This document shows positions 1-10,579 of a stretch of DNA of 64,000 nucleotides, piece by piece. The stretch comes from Blepharisma japonicum (taxonomy: Eukaryota; Ciliophora; Heterotrichea; Heterotrichida; Blepharismidae), in NCBI GenBank assembly GCA_949751835.1, contig CATKHK010000115.1:1-64000 (forward strand). Reading direction: 5' to 3'. The notes under the pieces are model-generated. The model saw nothing but the letters and a program-made list of their open reading frames with translations, was not told the DNA's origin and searched no databases. Position 1 is the first letter of the stretch. Each line of letters starts with the position of its first letter. Both the position numbers and the translations under genes were made by a program.

Positions 1-82
1 ACACCCTAACACCCTAACACCCTAACACCCTAACACCCTAACACCCTAACACCCTAACACCCTAACACCCTAACACCCTAAG
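1..82. repeat. Telomere, about ten CCCTAACA units
   Basis: The window begins with an uninterrupted array of the 8-mer ACACCCTA (CCCTAACA in another phase), about ten perfect units, ending where the sequence changes to AGACTATT. The C-rich strand reads 5' to 3' into the chromosome, as expected at a left chromosome end. This repeat is known from heterotrich ciliates (Stentor, Blepharisma). No degenerate units are seen. Confidence 0.97.
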
Positions 83-559
83 ACTATTTTGTGGAAACTT
101 AAAACTAACGAAGGACTGAGAGGCAAGTGCATCATTTTAATCATTTAATTTTTATCAAGTGTATTGATCTTATAATAAAGGAGCAATCTATATGCCCGTT
201 GCATTTTATTATGAGTGTTTGAAATATTTTTGAATAGAATACTGCTTAATTTTAATCGAAAAAAAAATTATTAGCAAGTATCTTAATATTTATCACAGAG
301 GCTTCTTGCACCAAGTATTTTGGCAAATTAGGTTGCAAAGTATTAAAAAAATTGCTTATAGATCAATCTTTTTTTTATTTCCTAAATTAACCCAACTTAG
401 CTAAAATTGTTAAGTTTCTTTGAAAATAGAGAGACTATTTGAAATTTATACAAAAACACAGAAAATTAATTTCTTTTCAATTATTATTTTATAAATCTAA
501 TTTAAGAAATGCTACCCATTGAGAAGAAATAGTTAATACTTTTATAAAATATTTATATA
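83..559. other. Subtelomeric AT-rich spacer
   Basis: About 480 bases between the telomere and the first gene. Very AT-rich with A and T runs. No frame of useful length on either strand with TGA read as Trp, no tRNA and no repeat recognised. It holds only the 3' flank of the leftward p25-like gene. Confidence 0.6.
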
Positions 560-2527
560 TTATTCATATCTTCTGGAGGGTTTGCTGCTGATCGCTGAAT
601 CGAAACTAATTGAAAGAGTTTTTGCTTTGCGATCATTTTCTTCTTTAGCTCTGAGCTGTATCAGATTACTAGGAATTTTAAATTTATTTGTTCTTGTTCT
701 CCCTGATTTTGCTACAGAAAGCACAGGCCCATTGCTATTCAATATTTTTTCTAAGGTTGCTTGGAGTCTTACAAATGGGGTTTGATTAGAAAATTTTGAC
801 TCCAATGCACATAAAGCCAATCCATCGATGAAGGCATTTCTTTCAATAGTAGAAGTATTTGCTTGATGTAAAGCTTCTAATTTTATTGTATCAGCATGCA
901 ACTCAAAGCTTAATAAAGCATTGAAAATATGAGTTATTTTCTGCTTTGATATTAATTCTGGAAAAATACCAAAATCTGAAGTAAATTTTAAAAATGCATT
1001 AAAATCATATAGATTTGCTCTATCAGAATAGTTGCAAACAAATACTGAGAGTGCTTGTTTCCATATTTTATAAATTTTATTTAGTTCTTCCCCTTCAAGA
1101 GAAGCCCGCAATTCAATGATCCTATCATAAATTTTCTGATTCTCACTGACTTGCTCAAATTTTTTAATATAATTTTCCATAAATAAATCAAAAGCTTGAT
1201 CTTGCTTCACTTCAGAAAAATGTTTCCTTGCAACTAATTCCAAAGCTTTTACAAATTGCTCATAACTCATTTTCGAGCCTTCATCGTATGATATTTTTCT
1301 ATTTAATGCAGATGTAGGTGTATTATTTTTCGAAATTTTTCTGGTTGCTAAAGTATAGATGATTTCAATGTCTTCTTTATTAATTTTGCTTCCTTGGTCA
1401 CTTTGCATTATTCCTAGCATTTCAATAAGTTTTGCAAACTTATTTGATGTGATTCCAACCATACCAAAATATTCGCCTCTGTTGTATTGCTCATACAGCT
1501 TTTCCAGCTTTTCTGTATAATCTGATCCTATTTTCTTTGGTGAAAGAGTTATTGTTTGAGACTTTGATAAAGGGCCAGCTATTTCTATAGTGGATAAACA
1601 ATCAGCTATTCTTTGGCTTTGTAAAAATGTAGTCTTTCCGTTAAAAGGTCTATGAGTTTTCATCTGTAAAGTATGAAACCCAGGAGATAACTCCATTCTT
1701 TCAAGCAACATAATAATTTTTTCAGTCAATTTTACATGAATATCATGAAATTTCCCAATGACTGCACACCTGCATAAAAATAACAAAAACCTTTTAAAAG
1801 TAAAAGCTGATCCGATTTCTTCACATGTAAAAAGTGACAATGATGGTATCACTTCTTGAATTTCTACAAGGTCCTGCCATATTTTTAAAAATTGGGCTCT
1901 GTTAATAACTAACGGTGTTACATTATATTCATTTGAAAATTTATATAGTGCTCTTTCGGATTTTTTGCTTAAAATATCAAATGGTTCTGATGATTTAATT
2001 TCCCAAGGAAAGTAAGATTGGTAAATATCGAGTAAAACCGTTTTCGAGTTGAAAATTATTGCTAAAGAGTCGTTATCTAAACTGAAATCAATCTGTTCAA
2101 AATACTCGATATCGTTTGAGCTTCTTAAAGAGTCATATAGAGGAAAAATGCTCTTGTCTAACAAAATGTATAAAGCTTCTGAGGATTTAATATTTTCGTT
2201 TTCATTTGAAAATATTGCTTTTGCAATTTTTGTTAGAATTTCGCAGAAATTTTGAAATAATATAGATTTATTTCTCTTTAACTCACCAGACACAATAATG
2301 TCGATTGAATTTTTATGTAATAGTTTTCCTTGAATCCCTGCATCAACAAAAAGTAAGCTGAGTTTTTGATGCGATATGGCACTTGTTTTGTTTCTTGTCC
2401 CAATGCAGGAATAAAATAGGAATAATCTTTTCAACTTAATTTTTATCTCTTCTGAAGATAAAGAGTAAACATCTGTTGGTTGAAGTTGCAGTTGATTTAA
2501 TAAAAAAGAATTTTGTGAAGTTTCCAT
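560..2527 (-). CDS. p25-alpha (TPPP)-like protein with two p25/EF-hand-like modules
   Basis: A 655-aa protein ending in TAA, with no in-frame TGA and no intron. Residues about 25-105 fit the p25-alpha/TPPP pattern: a helix ending F(Y)..G, a 'LFVDAGI' stretch, a 'SIDIIVSG' segment in the place of TDVDIVFSK, and a closing 'ILFQNFCEIL'. A second similar module lies at about 345-445 ('KFAKLIEMLGI', 'EDIEIIY', 'SYEQFVKALELVARKHF'). TPPP-family proteins bind and bundle microtubules and are common in ciliated protists, so a microtubule or ciliary role is a reasonable inference. No signal peptide or membrane segment. It is the first gene in from the telomere and is transcribed toward it. The family call rests on pattern; the modules could also be called divergent EF-hand pairs. 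Confidence 0.62.
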   Translation of the reverse strand: METSQNSFLLNQLQLQPTDVYSLSSEEIKIKLKRLFLFYSCIGTRNKTSAISHQKLSLLFVDAGIQGKLLHKNSIDIIVSGELKRNKSILFQNFCEILTKIAKAIFSNENENIKSSEALYILLDKSIFPLYDSLRSSNDIEYFEQIDFSLDNDSLAIIFNSKTVLLDIYQSYFPWEIKSSEPFDILSKKSERALYKFSNEYNVTPLVINRAQFLKIWQDLVEIQEVIPSLSLFTCEEIGSAFTFKRFLLFLCRCAVIGKFHDIHVKLTEKIIMLLERMELSPGFHTLQMKTHRPFNGKTTFLQSQRIADCLSTIEIAGPLSKSQTITLSPKKIGSDYTEKLEKLYEQYNRGEYFGMVGITSNKFAKLIEMLGIMQSDQGSKINKEDIEIIYTLATRKISKNNTPTSALNRKISYDEGSKMSYEQFVKALELVARKHFSEVKQDQAFDLFMENYIKKFEQVSENQKIYDRIIELRASLEGEELNKIYKIWKQALSVFVCNYSDRANLYDFNAFLKFTSDFGIFPELISKQKITHIFNALLSFELHADTIKLEALHQANTSTIERNAFIDGLALCALESKFSNQTPFVRLQATLEKILNSNGPVLSVAKSGRTRTNKFKIPSNLIQLRAKEENDRKAKTLSISFDSAISSKPSRRYE

Positions 2528-3026
2528 TTATGTGCTATTTACATTTGAATAATTATTGTTACAAAATATAAAAAATCAATTAAATTCGTCTTTATTGATA
2601 TAATGATTCAAAAATTATTATATTAAGTGCTTTTATTTTTTATGGTTGAAGCTACTTAAAATTATATTCTGGAATTTTGCTAGATTTATACTCATTATAC
2701 CAATTCCATAGTAAATCATAGCTTATAATAATATTTAAGATTTTTATATTACTTAATATATAATTGTTTTGAAAAAAGTAAGAATAATTTATATTTTAGT
2801 TTTTTATTATATTTTTTACTCTTCGAATTTAGATATCTTATTTTTGCATCTTTTGCTCAAAATCAATTAGCTTGAGATTAGACATCATAAATTCTAAATT
2901 TCGGTAAGCTAAAATATTTCCAAAATAAATCTATCTAATTTGTTTTTATAAGATAAAATTTTTCTCACCACTATTACTTAGATCGTCATATAAATATAAT
3001 AAATATGCTGAATGAAAGAATAATAA
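2528..3026. promoter_or_regulatory. Divergent intergenic region, p25-like gene and first SDR
   Basis: About 500 bases of very AT-rich DNA between two divergent starts. It must hold both promoters, but no distinct element can be named. No supported coding frame. Confidence 0.4.
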
Positions 3027-3926
3027 ATGGACAGTTCGGAAATTGTTTGACTAATTTTCGCAATATTTGGAGCTTTTAAAATCCTTTTTGTTATATTGCC
3101 TTGGCTTTATTGGAAACTCTTCTGTTGCATCGACTTAAAGCAATTTAAGGAAGGGTATGTATGCATTACAGGTGCAACTGACGGAATTGGAAAAGCTCTT
3201 GCCAAAGAATTTGCTAGGTGTGGTTTTAAAATATTAATGCTATCACGTAATCAATCTAAGCTTGAAAAAGTAAAAAGTGAAATCGAGGCTTTATACGCGA
3301 ACTCAGAAATTCAGTTTATTCAAGTTGATTTTTCTACATCACATAAAAATTCTGAAAAGTTTTTTACAGACCTTAATGAAAAACTCAAAAATTTCGAAAT
3401 CTCGGTTTTGGTCAATAATGTTGGTGTTTCAGATCATAAAGATGTTTTAAATGAAGATGATGAAAAAATTGAGAATCAAATTGGAGTAAATATTTATCCA
3501 TCAACTATGCTTAGCTATTTCTTGATTCCAGAGTTCTTACGAAGGTATGAGGTAGACAAAAAGAGATCATTGATAATTAACTTTTCGTCAGTTGCTGAGC
3601 TAATTTATGCTCCTTCTGCAGCTGTTTATAGTGCGACAAAGAAATATAATAATTTTTTTAGTGAAGCCATTGGATATGAATATAAGGACTGCATTGACGT
3701 TGCTACAATAAAGCCAGGCATTGTGATTACAGAGTTGTCAGCAACTATGAAGGGACTAAAATATCCTTTAAAGCTTTATCCAGACGACTATGCAAAATCG
3801 TTGATAAGAAGTCTAAGGACAGGAATAAGCTATGGACATTGGAAGCATTTTATTTTTGGAAACTTTATAGCTTTTATGCCATTTCCTATTCAAAGTTTCA
3901 TTACTCAAAGAATAATGCCTCTTTAG
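3027..3926 (+). CDS. Short-chain dehydrogenase, 17-beta-HSD12 / 3-ketoacyl-CoA reductase type (copy 1)
   Basis: A 299-aa NADP(H)-dependent SDR. The start at 3027 is chosen because the frame runs from this ATG through a TGA at 3048 (Trp in 'SEIVWLIF') and supplies the N-terminal hydrophobic segment typical of ER 17-beta-HSD12/KAR proteins; a standard-code reading would begin inside it. Seen: cofactor motif TGATDGIG near residue 49, NNVG, catalytic Ser in 'NFSSVAE' and YSATK (YxxxK). Family members reduce 3-ketoacyl-CoA in very-long-chain fatty acid elongation or act on steroids; the substrate cannot be set here. Stop TAG. A second SDR of the same type follows 1.2 kb downstream in the same orientation. 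Confidence 0.85.
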
Positions 3927-4025
3927 CTCATTAATATGATTAAGGCAATTTAATAAATAATATACATGCATATAATTAGGTAAAGCTAACAATACTTTTA
4001 ATAAAAAATCTATTAATTAAATTAT

Positions 4026-4280
4026 TTATAAGGAAATTGCAAAAATTGGTAAAATAACTGCATTCCTGCGGCAGTAACATTTAAGTGTATGCTCAAAAAC
4101 TGTTCCATAGCTTGCATCTCTGTTCAATTCTTTCTTTGCTAAATTTGTTACTTCGTTTCAACTGAAGAAAATTGTTTTTCCTAGAAACTTCAGTTCTTTT
4201 AGCCTAGGAAATCTTTTTTCATACTTTTTTCGCTGTTCTAAGATGGAAATATCTGAAGTTGGCTTTTCAGTTAAATCCAT
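4026..4280 (-). CDS. Hypothetical 84-aa protein, visible only with TGA = Trp
   Basis: An ATG-to-TAA frame of 84 residues containing one TGA (4158-4160), read as Trp in 'FFSWNEV'. An in-frame TAA lies three codons before the ATG. The N-terminal half is charged and probably helical ('LEQRKKYEKRFPRLKELK'); the C-terminal part has two Cys and a short hydrophobic end. It is antisense to and about 100 bases beyond the end of the upstream SDR. No family recognised. It may be a small gene or a relic exon; there is no homology evidence. Confidence 0.35.
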
Positions 4281-5141
4281 CTGTTCTTATTAAGACCATT
4301 TCGTATTCAATGAAGGTTTTTCCATCTTTCTCCGTTTGCAGAGACATTCTATTTTGCAAGCTAATTTTGAATATTTAATACTGCAGTCTCTTATGGAAAC
4401 AATGTTTAGGCAGTTAGTAATAATGAGAAGATGAAGTTTTTCTCACATGATGCTCAAGCTTTGGATTATTCAGATATTAGGAGACCAATTGAATCATTGT
4501 ATGCTAAAGAAACTAAAGCAGATAAAAGCATGTATAATAAAATTTTATGATATTGCTATAGAGGGAATGCAATCTCTAAGCACTTTCGGCTCAAAAGCCC
4601 ATTCACAAATAAGCCAAACCATCAATTTTGCAGTCAAAATTTAACTCCCAGATCTTAAAAAGGCAAGATAAATACCAAGCAAATTCAAATTGCAAAGAAG
4701 CTTATTTCGTAGCTGGATTAAATTAATTCAGTCCAATAATGGCTTAAGTCTCTTTATCAAGGGTATATTTATAATTATATCATTGGAAAAGGAAATAATT
4801 CAAAGCTGATAGATCGGCTAATGATGCAAAGATGATGGTGGGTAAAGTTTTGCAAATTTTACATGAGCACTGCTTAAGCCGCCTCTCATATTAGAAAAAA
4901 CGTTTATTTATAATAATTACTCCAAAAAAAAGACTCCATCAGCCACATCGATTTTTGCCTAAATATAAAGAAAATCTTGCAGAATGAGTCTATATTTTGT
5001 CTTAGAAAAATAATATATATTTCGAAATTTTATGTACAAATATTTCATTTGAGCTGCTAACGTAATTTAATAGCGAATGAATTTATCATTAAATATAAAT
5101 TATTTTAATAATGGTGATTGAATTTATCATTAAATGTAATT
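4281..5141. other. Spacer with decayed, formerly coding-looking sequence
   Basis: About 860 bases upstream of the second SDR. Short stretches have coding-like composition on the plus strand (around 4440-4640), but each is cut by TAA/TAG or frame changes and none matches a family I can name. Probably degraded sequence plus the promoter of the next gene. Confidence 0.35.
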
Positions 5142-6089
5142 ATGTGATATTACACTTTGATATGGTGAATAGAGCTTTTCTGTGTGATTGTGACTTGTTG
5201 GACACTCTTTACATGGCTCTGCACAGGTTATTATTTCCTTAGAACTCTCCTTTCAACTAATTCCTTAAAAAAGTATGGGACAGGTTCATGGGCAATAGTA
5301 ACTGGGTGTACAGATGGCATTGGCTTAGGTTTTGCTCGGGTTCTTGCAAAATACAACTTTAACATTGCTTTAATATCCCGAAACCCTCAGAAATTAGAAA
5401 ATGTTAGAGAAGAAATCACACGTATATATGGGGTGGATGCTAAAATTGTTTGTTGTGATTTCTCAGAATGCACTCAGGCGCCTATGGAATTTTTTCAAAA
5501 AGTTTATGAGGAACTAAAAGACTTAGATGTAAGCATCCTTATAAACAATGTTGGGAGTGCTGCAATGGGAAGAGTTCATACTCAAGATATCCACTCTGAA
5601 ATTCTTCAAATGCTTTCTATCAATTTATGGCCTTGTGTATACCTAACAAAAATTTGCTTAAGGAGGATGATGAACAGGAAGCTTCCTAGTGGAATCATTA
5701 ATTTAAGCTCCATTGGTTCTTTGGCACCTATGGCAGGCTTAGCTATTTATGGAGGTACAAAAGGGTTTGCTGACACTTTTACATTATGCACAAGAGAAGA
5801 AGTTAGATATGCAGTGAGAAACGAAAAACTAAGAGAAGTTGATATGATGAGTCTTCAGCCAGCTTGGGTAACTAGCAATATGACAAAAGAGCAGGATAAT
5901 AACCCTTTATTCATCAATCCTGAACAATGTGCTGAAAATGCGTTAAGAGCTTTAGGAAAAGTTCCTTATACAAATGGAAATTGGAAACATATTATAGCCG
6001 GAATAATGTTTAGAAATATTCCAAACTTTATGCTAAATGCTATATCTCTAAAAACAGCGAATGCGACTCAGGAAAAGAAGAAAGCATAA
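5142..6089 (+). CDS. Short-chain dehydrogenase, 17-beta-HSD12 / 3-ketoacyl-CoA reductase type (copy 2)
   Basis: A 315-aa SDR. The start at 5142 is the first ATG after an in-frame TAA at 5109. It puts two TGA codons (5145, 5166) in a Trp/Tyr-rich N-terminal hydrophobic segment, so they are read as Trp. A later GTG (5184) is the only start the standard code allows and is unlikely. Seen: TGCTDGIG cofactor loop near residue 57, INNVG, catalytic Ser in 'NLSSIGS' and YGGTK (YxxxK). The C-terminus ends 'EKKKA', resembling an ER-retrieval dilysine signal (KKxx-like). Paralogue of the SDR at 3027; the pair looks like an old tandem duplication, now clearly diverged. Confidence 0.85.
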
Positions 6090-6722
6090 ACAATTAAATT
6101 ATTTTTACTTAAAATAAGATTTTTTATTAAGTTTTAATATTTTGGTTGATGATACTAAATTATTCTACTGAAATATCCGCTTAAGAGAACTTTTTTTGAG
6201 TTTCAAATTCCTCAATGTTATATAAAATCTGGTTTTAAATTTATAATGACGTTTTAAAAGGATTGCCCTATTCATTTTATCATTGTTTCTAAAGATAAAG
6301 ACGAAACCTTGCAATTTGAAAGATTAAGTACAGGTGACTTAAAAAATACTTCGGCAATTGCTTCAGATTCTTTAGCAAATATCAAAACTGTGCATTTTTT
6401 AATAATAAGGATATTTCCATCAGATATGTGTGACTGCAACAGAGATTGAGAATATGACAGTTTGCAAAAATCCCATTGCATAATTGATCATGAAATTCTA
6501 TGACAAAAATGCTGGACTTACCAGATTTATGGAAGCCAATCGAAGCCTGCCCTTTTAAATTTCAAATCTGAGAATTGCTCAAGATTTAAAAAATTTCAAT
6601 TAGTTTTGTTTGAATTCTAATTAAACATTTGATATTTTTGGATTAAAAGATTAAAATTAAATGATTTTAAATGCTAAATAGTTACAAGATAAATATAGCA
6701 ATTAAAATTTTAAAATTAAAAA
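6090..6722. other. Spacer with possible gene relic on the minus strand
   Basis: About 630 bases. On the minus strand, two overlapping frames between about 6600 and 6270 stay open with TGA = Trp. One holds 'QIWNLKGQ' followed by 'SSIFVIEFHDQL', faintly like the Rag/Gtr GTPase pattern QIWDLPGQ...LIFVIDAQD, but the rest does not follow. I treat it as a possible decayed fragment, not a gene. Confidence 0.25.
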
Positions 6723-6793
6723 TGCATCAGCCGGGATTCGAACCCGGGTCGTAACGATGGCAACGTCACATTCTACCCCTAAACTACTAATGC
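6723..6793 (-). tRNA. tRNA-Gly (GCC)
   Basis: A 71-nt cloverleaf on the minus strand. The 7-bp acceptor stem GCATTAG/CTGATGC has one G-T wobble and discriminator A. The D-arm contains AGGGGTAGA. The anticodon stem TGACG/CGTTA carries loop TTGCCAT (anticodon GCC). The T-arm is CCGGG-TTCGAAT-CCCGG. No intron and no encoded CCA. A T-rich stretch downstream on its own strand could serve as the Pol III terminator. Confidence 0.95.
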
Positions 6794-7009
6794 TTGCTGG
6801 TAAATCGACTTTATTTTTTAATAAATTTAAAGAATCATGATCAGAAAATCTGATTATTGTAATGAATTTATTAGCCCCAATAATTGAATTTATAACTTAT
6901 AAAATTTAATTTCTAAATTCGCTACAAAATGGCCCAGAAAATCCTTTTAAACAATTAATTAATGGGAAATCATCAAGAAGTCGGATAAAAGGAGATATTT
7001 ATATATTTC
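6794..7009. other. Spacer, nothing recognised
   Basis: AT-rich DNA between the tRNA gene and the first arrestin-like relic. No frame or structure supported. Confidence 0.4.
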
Positions 7010-8045
7010 TAGAATGAAATCAAGCAAACACAGGCGGAAATCTCTCAGGAAGTGCTCACATATCCTTAGCAGAACAAATTTCTGATCCACAACTCCTTCT
7101 CATCTTTAAAGGCAGCGAATATGTTAATTTTTAAACAAAGCATACTATAAGCACTGGGAAATCAACAGTAGCATATTATATAATACACACAGGTAAGCAG
7201 CTAGATTGTGAACTTAATCAATGCTACTAGCTTGATCAGATGCAGCAGTTCTTCCAGGGAAAATTCTTTCACATTTCAATTAAAAATTTTATGATTCAAT
7301 TCTTCCAACTTTTTATTCATTTGTTTCTATTTCGGGATAGCAAAAATTGAATATAAAATTAAAGCCCAGCTGAATGTTAAAGATTTGAAACCGATAAATA
7401 TAAGCAAATAGCATCAGTATTTACTAGAAATATTACATTGCCACCTAAGCTATCCCATCTTAAATTAAGAATGAGTCTTTGGGATATGGAAGTATTTTAT
7501 GCTGCTCGGCAAAGAAATTTCAATTGCAAAAGTATGAATAGATAGACTGTATATGGAAACAGATATAGTATAGATATTAATTTAGAGACAAATTTATCAA
7601 ATTTTTCAGTTAGAATTAAAAGAGTGGAAGTTGAGATAAAAAAGGCTATTTTTGTGAATGTGAATAAAATAAAAGACTACACAAACCAAACACTATGTGA
7701 ATAATTTTTTTTATTTGAAATTTTGCCTTGATCATGGATACACTTATAAGTTTATAATAGAAATGCTGGCAAATAAAAAATTGCTATAAAATGAAATTGA
7801 ATTTGATTGCATGCCAATATGTGGTTAGGGTAAAATTACATACAAATTATAGGTACTTTTAATGCTAAGGATTTAAAGAATAAATCAAGGAGTTGCTATT
7901 CTTCCTTTTCCAGTGAATTGGAAAGTATTCCTCATCCAATGACTCCTAAAAATGGAAATCAAATATATTGCCCACTCATCTATAAATCATGAGACTCAAG
8001 ATACAATTTCCTCAAATACTGCTCTTGCCAGATCATTATTATTAG
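7010..8045 (+). pseudogene. Arrestin-like gene relic, A-type copy 1
   Basis: Homologous at DNA level to the relics at about 8240, 14450 and 22130. Frame pieces spell arrestin N-domain features: a 'VLPG..' stretch (arrestin LPPG), 'LPTFYSF' followed by an IEYK-like strand, then C-domain-like strands near 7740-7960. Many stops (TAA/TAG) and frame changes leave no usable frame. Arrestin-fold proteins act as trafficking adaptors; here only the ancestry is informative. Oldest-looking of the four A copies. Confidence 0.5.
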
Positions 8046-8239
8046 AGAGTTTAATTAGTAATTTAGATAAAAAATGCTTTCATAGCTGAAAATGTTAAAT
8101 AATTTTTAATTTTATGCCATTATGGCATTTAGATTGGCATGCTAATTTTTTCAAGCAAAATAATTTTATAAAAAATTGGGTCATCAAGTTCAGCTGTAAG
8201 CCAAATCACAAAGCATGTGAAAATTTCATTCCTTTCGAA

Positions 8240-9150
8240 AATCTAAACAACTTATAAAATTTTTGGCCAATCAAGATGATATTTCATTAAAAGAGCAAAT
8301 TTCTGATCCACAACTCCTACTCATATTTAAAGGCAGCGAGACAATTGACTTCCAAACAGAGCACACCGAAACAGCTGATTTGTGAGCTTAAAGAGGTGGT
8401 ATTATATTTAGCAAATGCAATAGTTCTTCCAGGAAATTATTCTTTCACTTTTCAACTAAAAATTTATATATCAATTCTACCAACTTTTTATTCTTTTATT
8501 TCTACCTTTTGATTCGCAAAAATTGAATATAATGTCAAAGCCCAGCTGAATGCTAAAAATCTGAAACCGATGAAATTAAAACAAATACTATCAATTTTTT
8601 CTCACAATCTTGATCTAACATCTTATCTAAACCCATCTAAGATTACAAAAGAATGCTCGGGGCATGGAAGCATTTTATAGTGCTTTCGCAAAGAAGGAGC
8701 ATCTGCAAAAATATGATTGGATAGATCCACATTTTGAAATTATAGATAGTATCGAGATTAATTTAATCAATTTTAGAGCTAAAATAAAAAGAGTGGAAAT
8801 TGAGTTGATAAAAAATATTATGTGCACGCTAGCAGTTACAATCCAAAGGCAATAAGCCAAGGACAGAATATGTGAAGGAAAAATTTCTATCCTGAAATTT
8901 TTCCTTTAACTGGGACACAGATCCATAAGTTTACAGTGTCTGTAAAAGAAATTATCGCGAATGAAAATGGCTAAATGTTGAAATCGAGTTTGATTACATG
9001 CCAATATATACTTAGAATAAAATTGCATGCAAATTATCGGTGTTGTAAATCTCATGGATTAATAAAGTGAACCAAGGAATTGCTATTCTCTCTTTTCCAG
9101 TAAATGTGAAAAGAGTTCCTCCAATACTTCCTGAAGAATGAAATCAAATA
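8240..9150 (+). pseudogene. Arrestin-like gene relic, A-type copy 2
   Basis: The clearest arrestin series: 'ISDPQLLLIFKGSE' (early strands), 'VLPGNYSFTFQL' (the LPPG..F.F signature), 'LPTFYSF', 'AKIEYNVKAQL' (IRYxVxAxL strand), 'KITKECSGHGSI', then 'KFTVSVKEI' and 'GIAILSFPVNVKRVPP' of a second domain. The frame is broken by several TAA/TAG codons and indels. The same break after 'ANENG' (a TAA where the B-type copy has a Leu codon followed by TM) occurs in the other A copies. Directly followed by the B-type relic, so the two may once have formed one longer gene. Confidence 0.6.
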
Positions 9151-9154
9151 TTTT

Positions 9155-9990
9155 TCCTAAATCCTTTTGAATACAATATTTATGGCAACCCACTTCCTAG
9201 CTTTCATACAGATGCAGAAGGTAGCTATGCCAAAATAAAATATAAACTTAGTGCTCAATTGCATGCCACAAACAGAAAGCCCTTGAAATTTAAAATACCA
9301 ATTTTTGTATTTACAAATTCAATAATTTTGCCCCAAGATATCTGCCCTCAAGTTCTTTCTCTCTAATGCACAGGCTATGGAAGTATATTTTGCTTCCTCA
9401 AAAAGAATATGCAACGGCAAAAGTGTGAATTGAAAGAAACATATTTGGAAACTTTGATGATATTGAAATTAATTTTGAAAGAATTTATCTGGATTTTCAG
9501 CAGGTATTACTAGGGTGGAATTGATGTTTGAAAATACCTCAAAATGAAAGCAAATATATTAAGTCCAAAAGCAGTTACTCAAGATAATTGGAAGCTAAAT
9601 TCTGTCAAAAACCAAAGATAGAAGCGTTTTTAGGAGTCACTCGGTTTAAATTTACAATTTCTGTAAAAGATATATTGGGTGATGAGCATAGTTTAACAAT
9701 GTCTACTCGACTGATTAAATGTTTATTTACGATGACTATTAAATTATTTACAGATCTTTATTACTGCAAAAGCAATACGTTCGATATGACAATTTTTTGA
9801 GCCATACTTTTACCATTTCAAAAGCAAGCTCCTATGTTGTGTGCTCCAATCGATCCAAACAATGGAAACATAAATTCTACCTAAATCAAATATTAATTCT
9901 AACATTCAGAATTCTAATAACCCAAATCCTTTGATTGTGAATTCTTTAGCGTCTGTATATCAGCAATGCTTTAAAGATGAAGATTTTTTA
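9155..9990 (+). pseudogene. Arrestin-like gene relic, B-type copy 1
   Basis: Begins with a good arrestin N-domain stretch in one frame: 'NPLPSFHTDAEGSYAKIKYK', then 'LSAQLHATNRKPLKF' and 'IPIFVFTNSIILPQ', matching LPPSF..YG.I.Y.L.A.L...K...F..PI.V. The frame then breaks several times. A later piece (from about 9588) includes 'KFTISVKDILGDEHSLTMST', resembling the arrestin C-domain. Pairs with the copy at 16755. Confidence 0.55.
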
Positions 9991-10579
9991 GATTAACTAT
10001 AACAATAATAATATTTTATAATATCTTAAATTTAATGCTAATTTTATTATTTAGATCGAGCAATTAAATTTATTTTTCACTGAGGAGAGCTACATCAAGA
10101 GAAAAGTATTATTTTTGAAAACACAGTAAATGAAAATTTGAAAAAAATGAGAAAAAAATAGTTTAATAAGGAAATCAATATCTAGGGAAGGAGAAATGCC
10201 TAATTAAGAACAAGGAAAAATAGATATTCATGGCTTTAGCAAAAACTAAAAATCCATGGAGCGGATTATTTTTAGACAGTTGCAGATAAAATTGAAGAAG
10301 AGATAAAACTTATGAGGTACTCTACAAAAGCGAATAAAATTATGCTAAATTGCCAAACCTTCGAGGGCTATTGATAATTCTGTATTAATTTTGTCTATCA
10401 AAATCTCCGCTAAGCATTAGGAAATAAAATAGCTCTCATCATTGCTTGTTCCTCTTTAGCCCATTTAATAAATTCACAAAACTTGTAATTATCGTTGTTT
10501 TATTGATAAAAATTTGTAATTGATCTACAATTTTTCTAAGCAAATTTATAAAATAATTTCTAAAGATTTATTATAATAA
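9991..10579. promoter_or_regulatory. 5' flank of WD40-TRP copy 1
   Basis: AT-rich, no open frame. From about 10080 it is closely similar to 17730-18215 upstream of copy 2, so the promoter was copied with the gene. No named element seen. Confidence 0.45.

Noticed and set aside
4447-4644. 65-codon plus-strand frame
   Set aside because: No family, no conserved neighbours, and the same region has similar-looking pieces in other frames. Treated as decayed spacer.
6272-6600. Possible Rag/Gtr-like GTPase fragment on the minus strand
   Set aside because: Only two short motif-like pieces fit and the rest does not follow the family. The frames could be open by chance.
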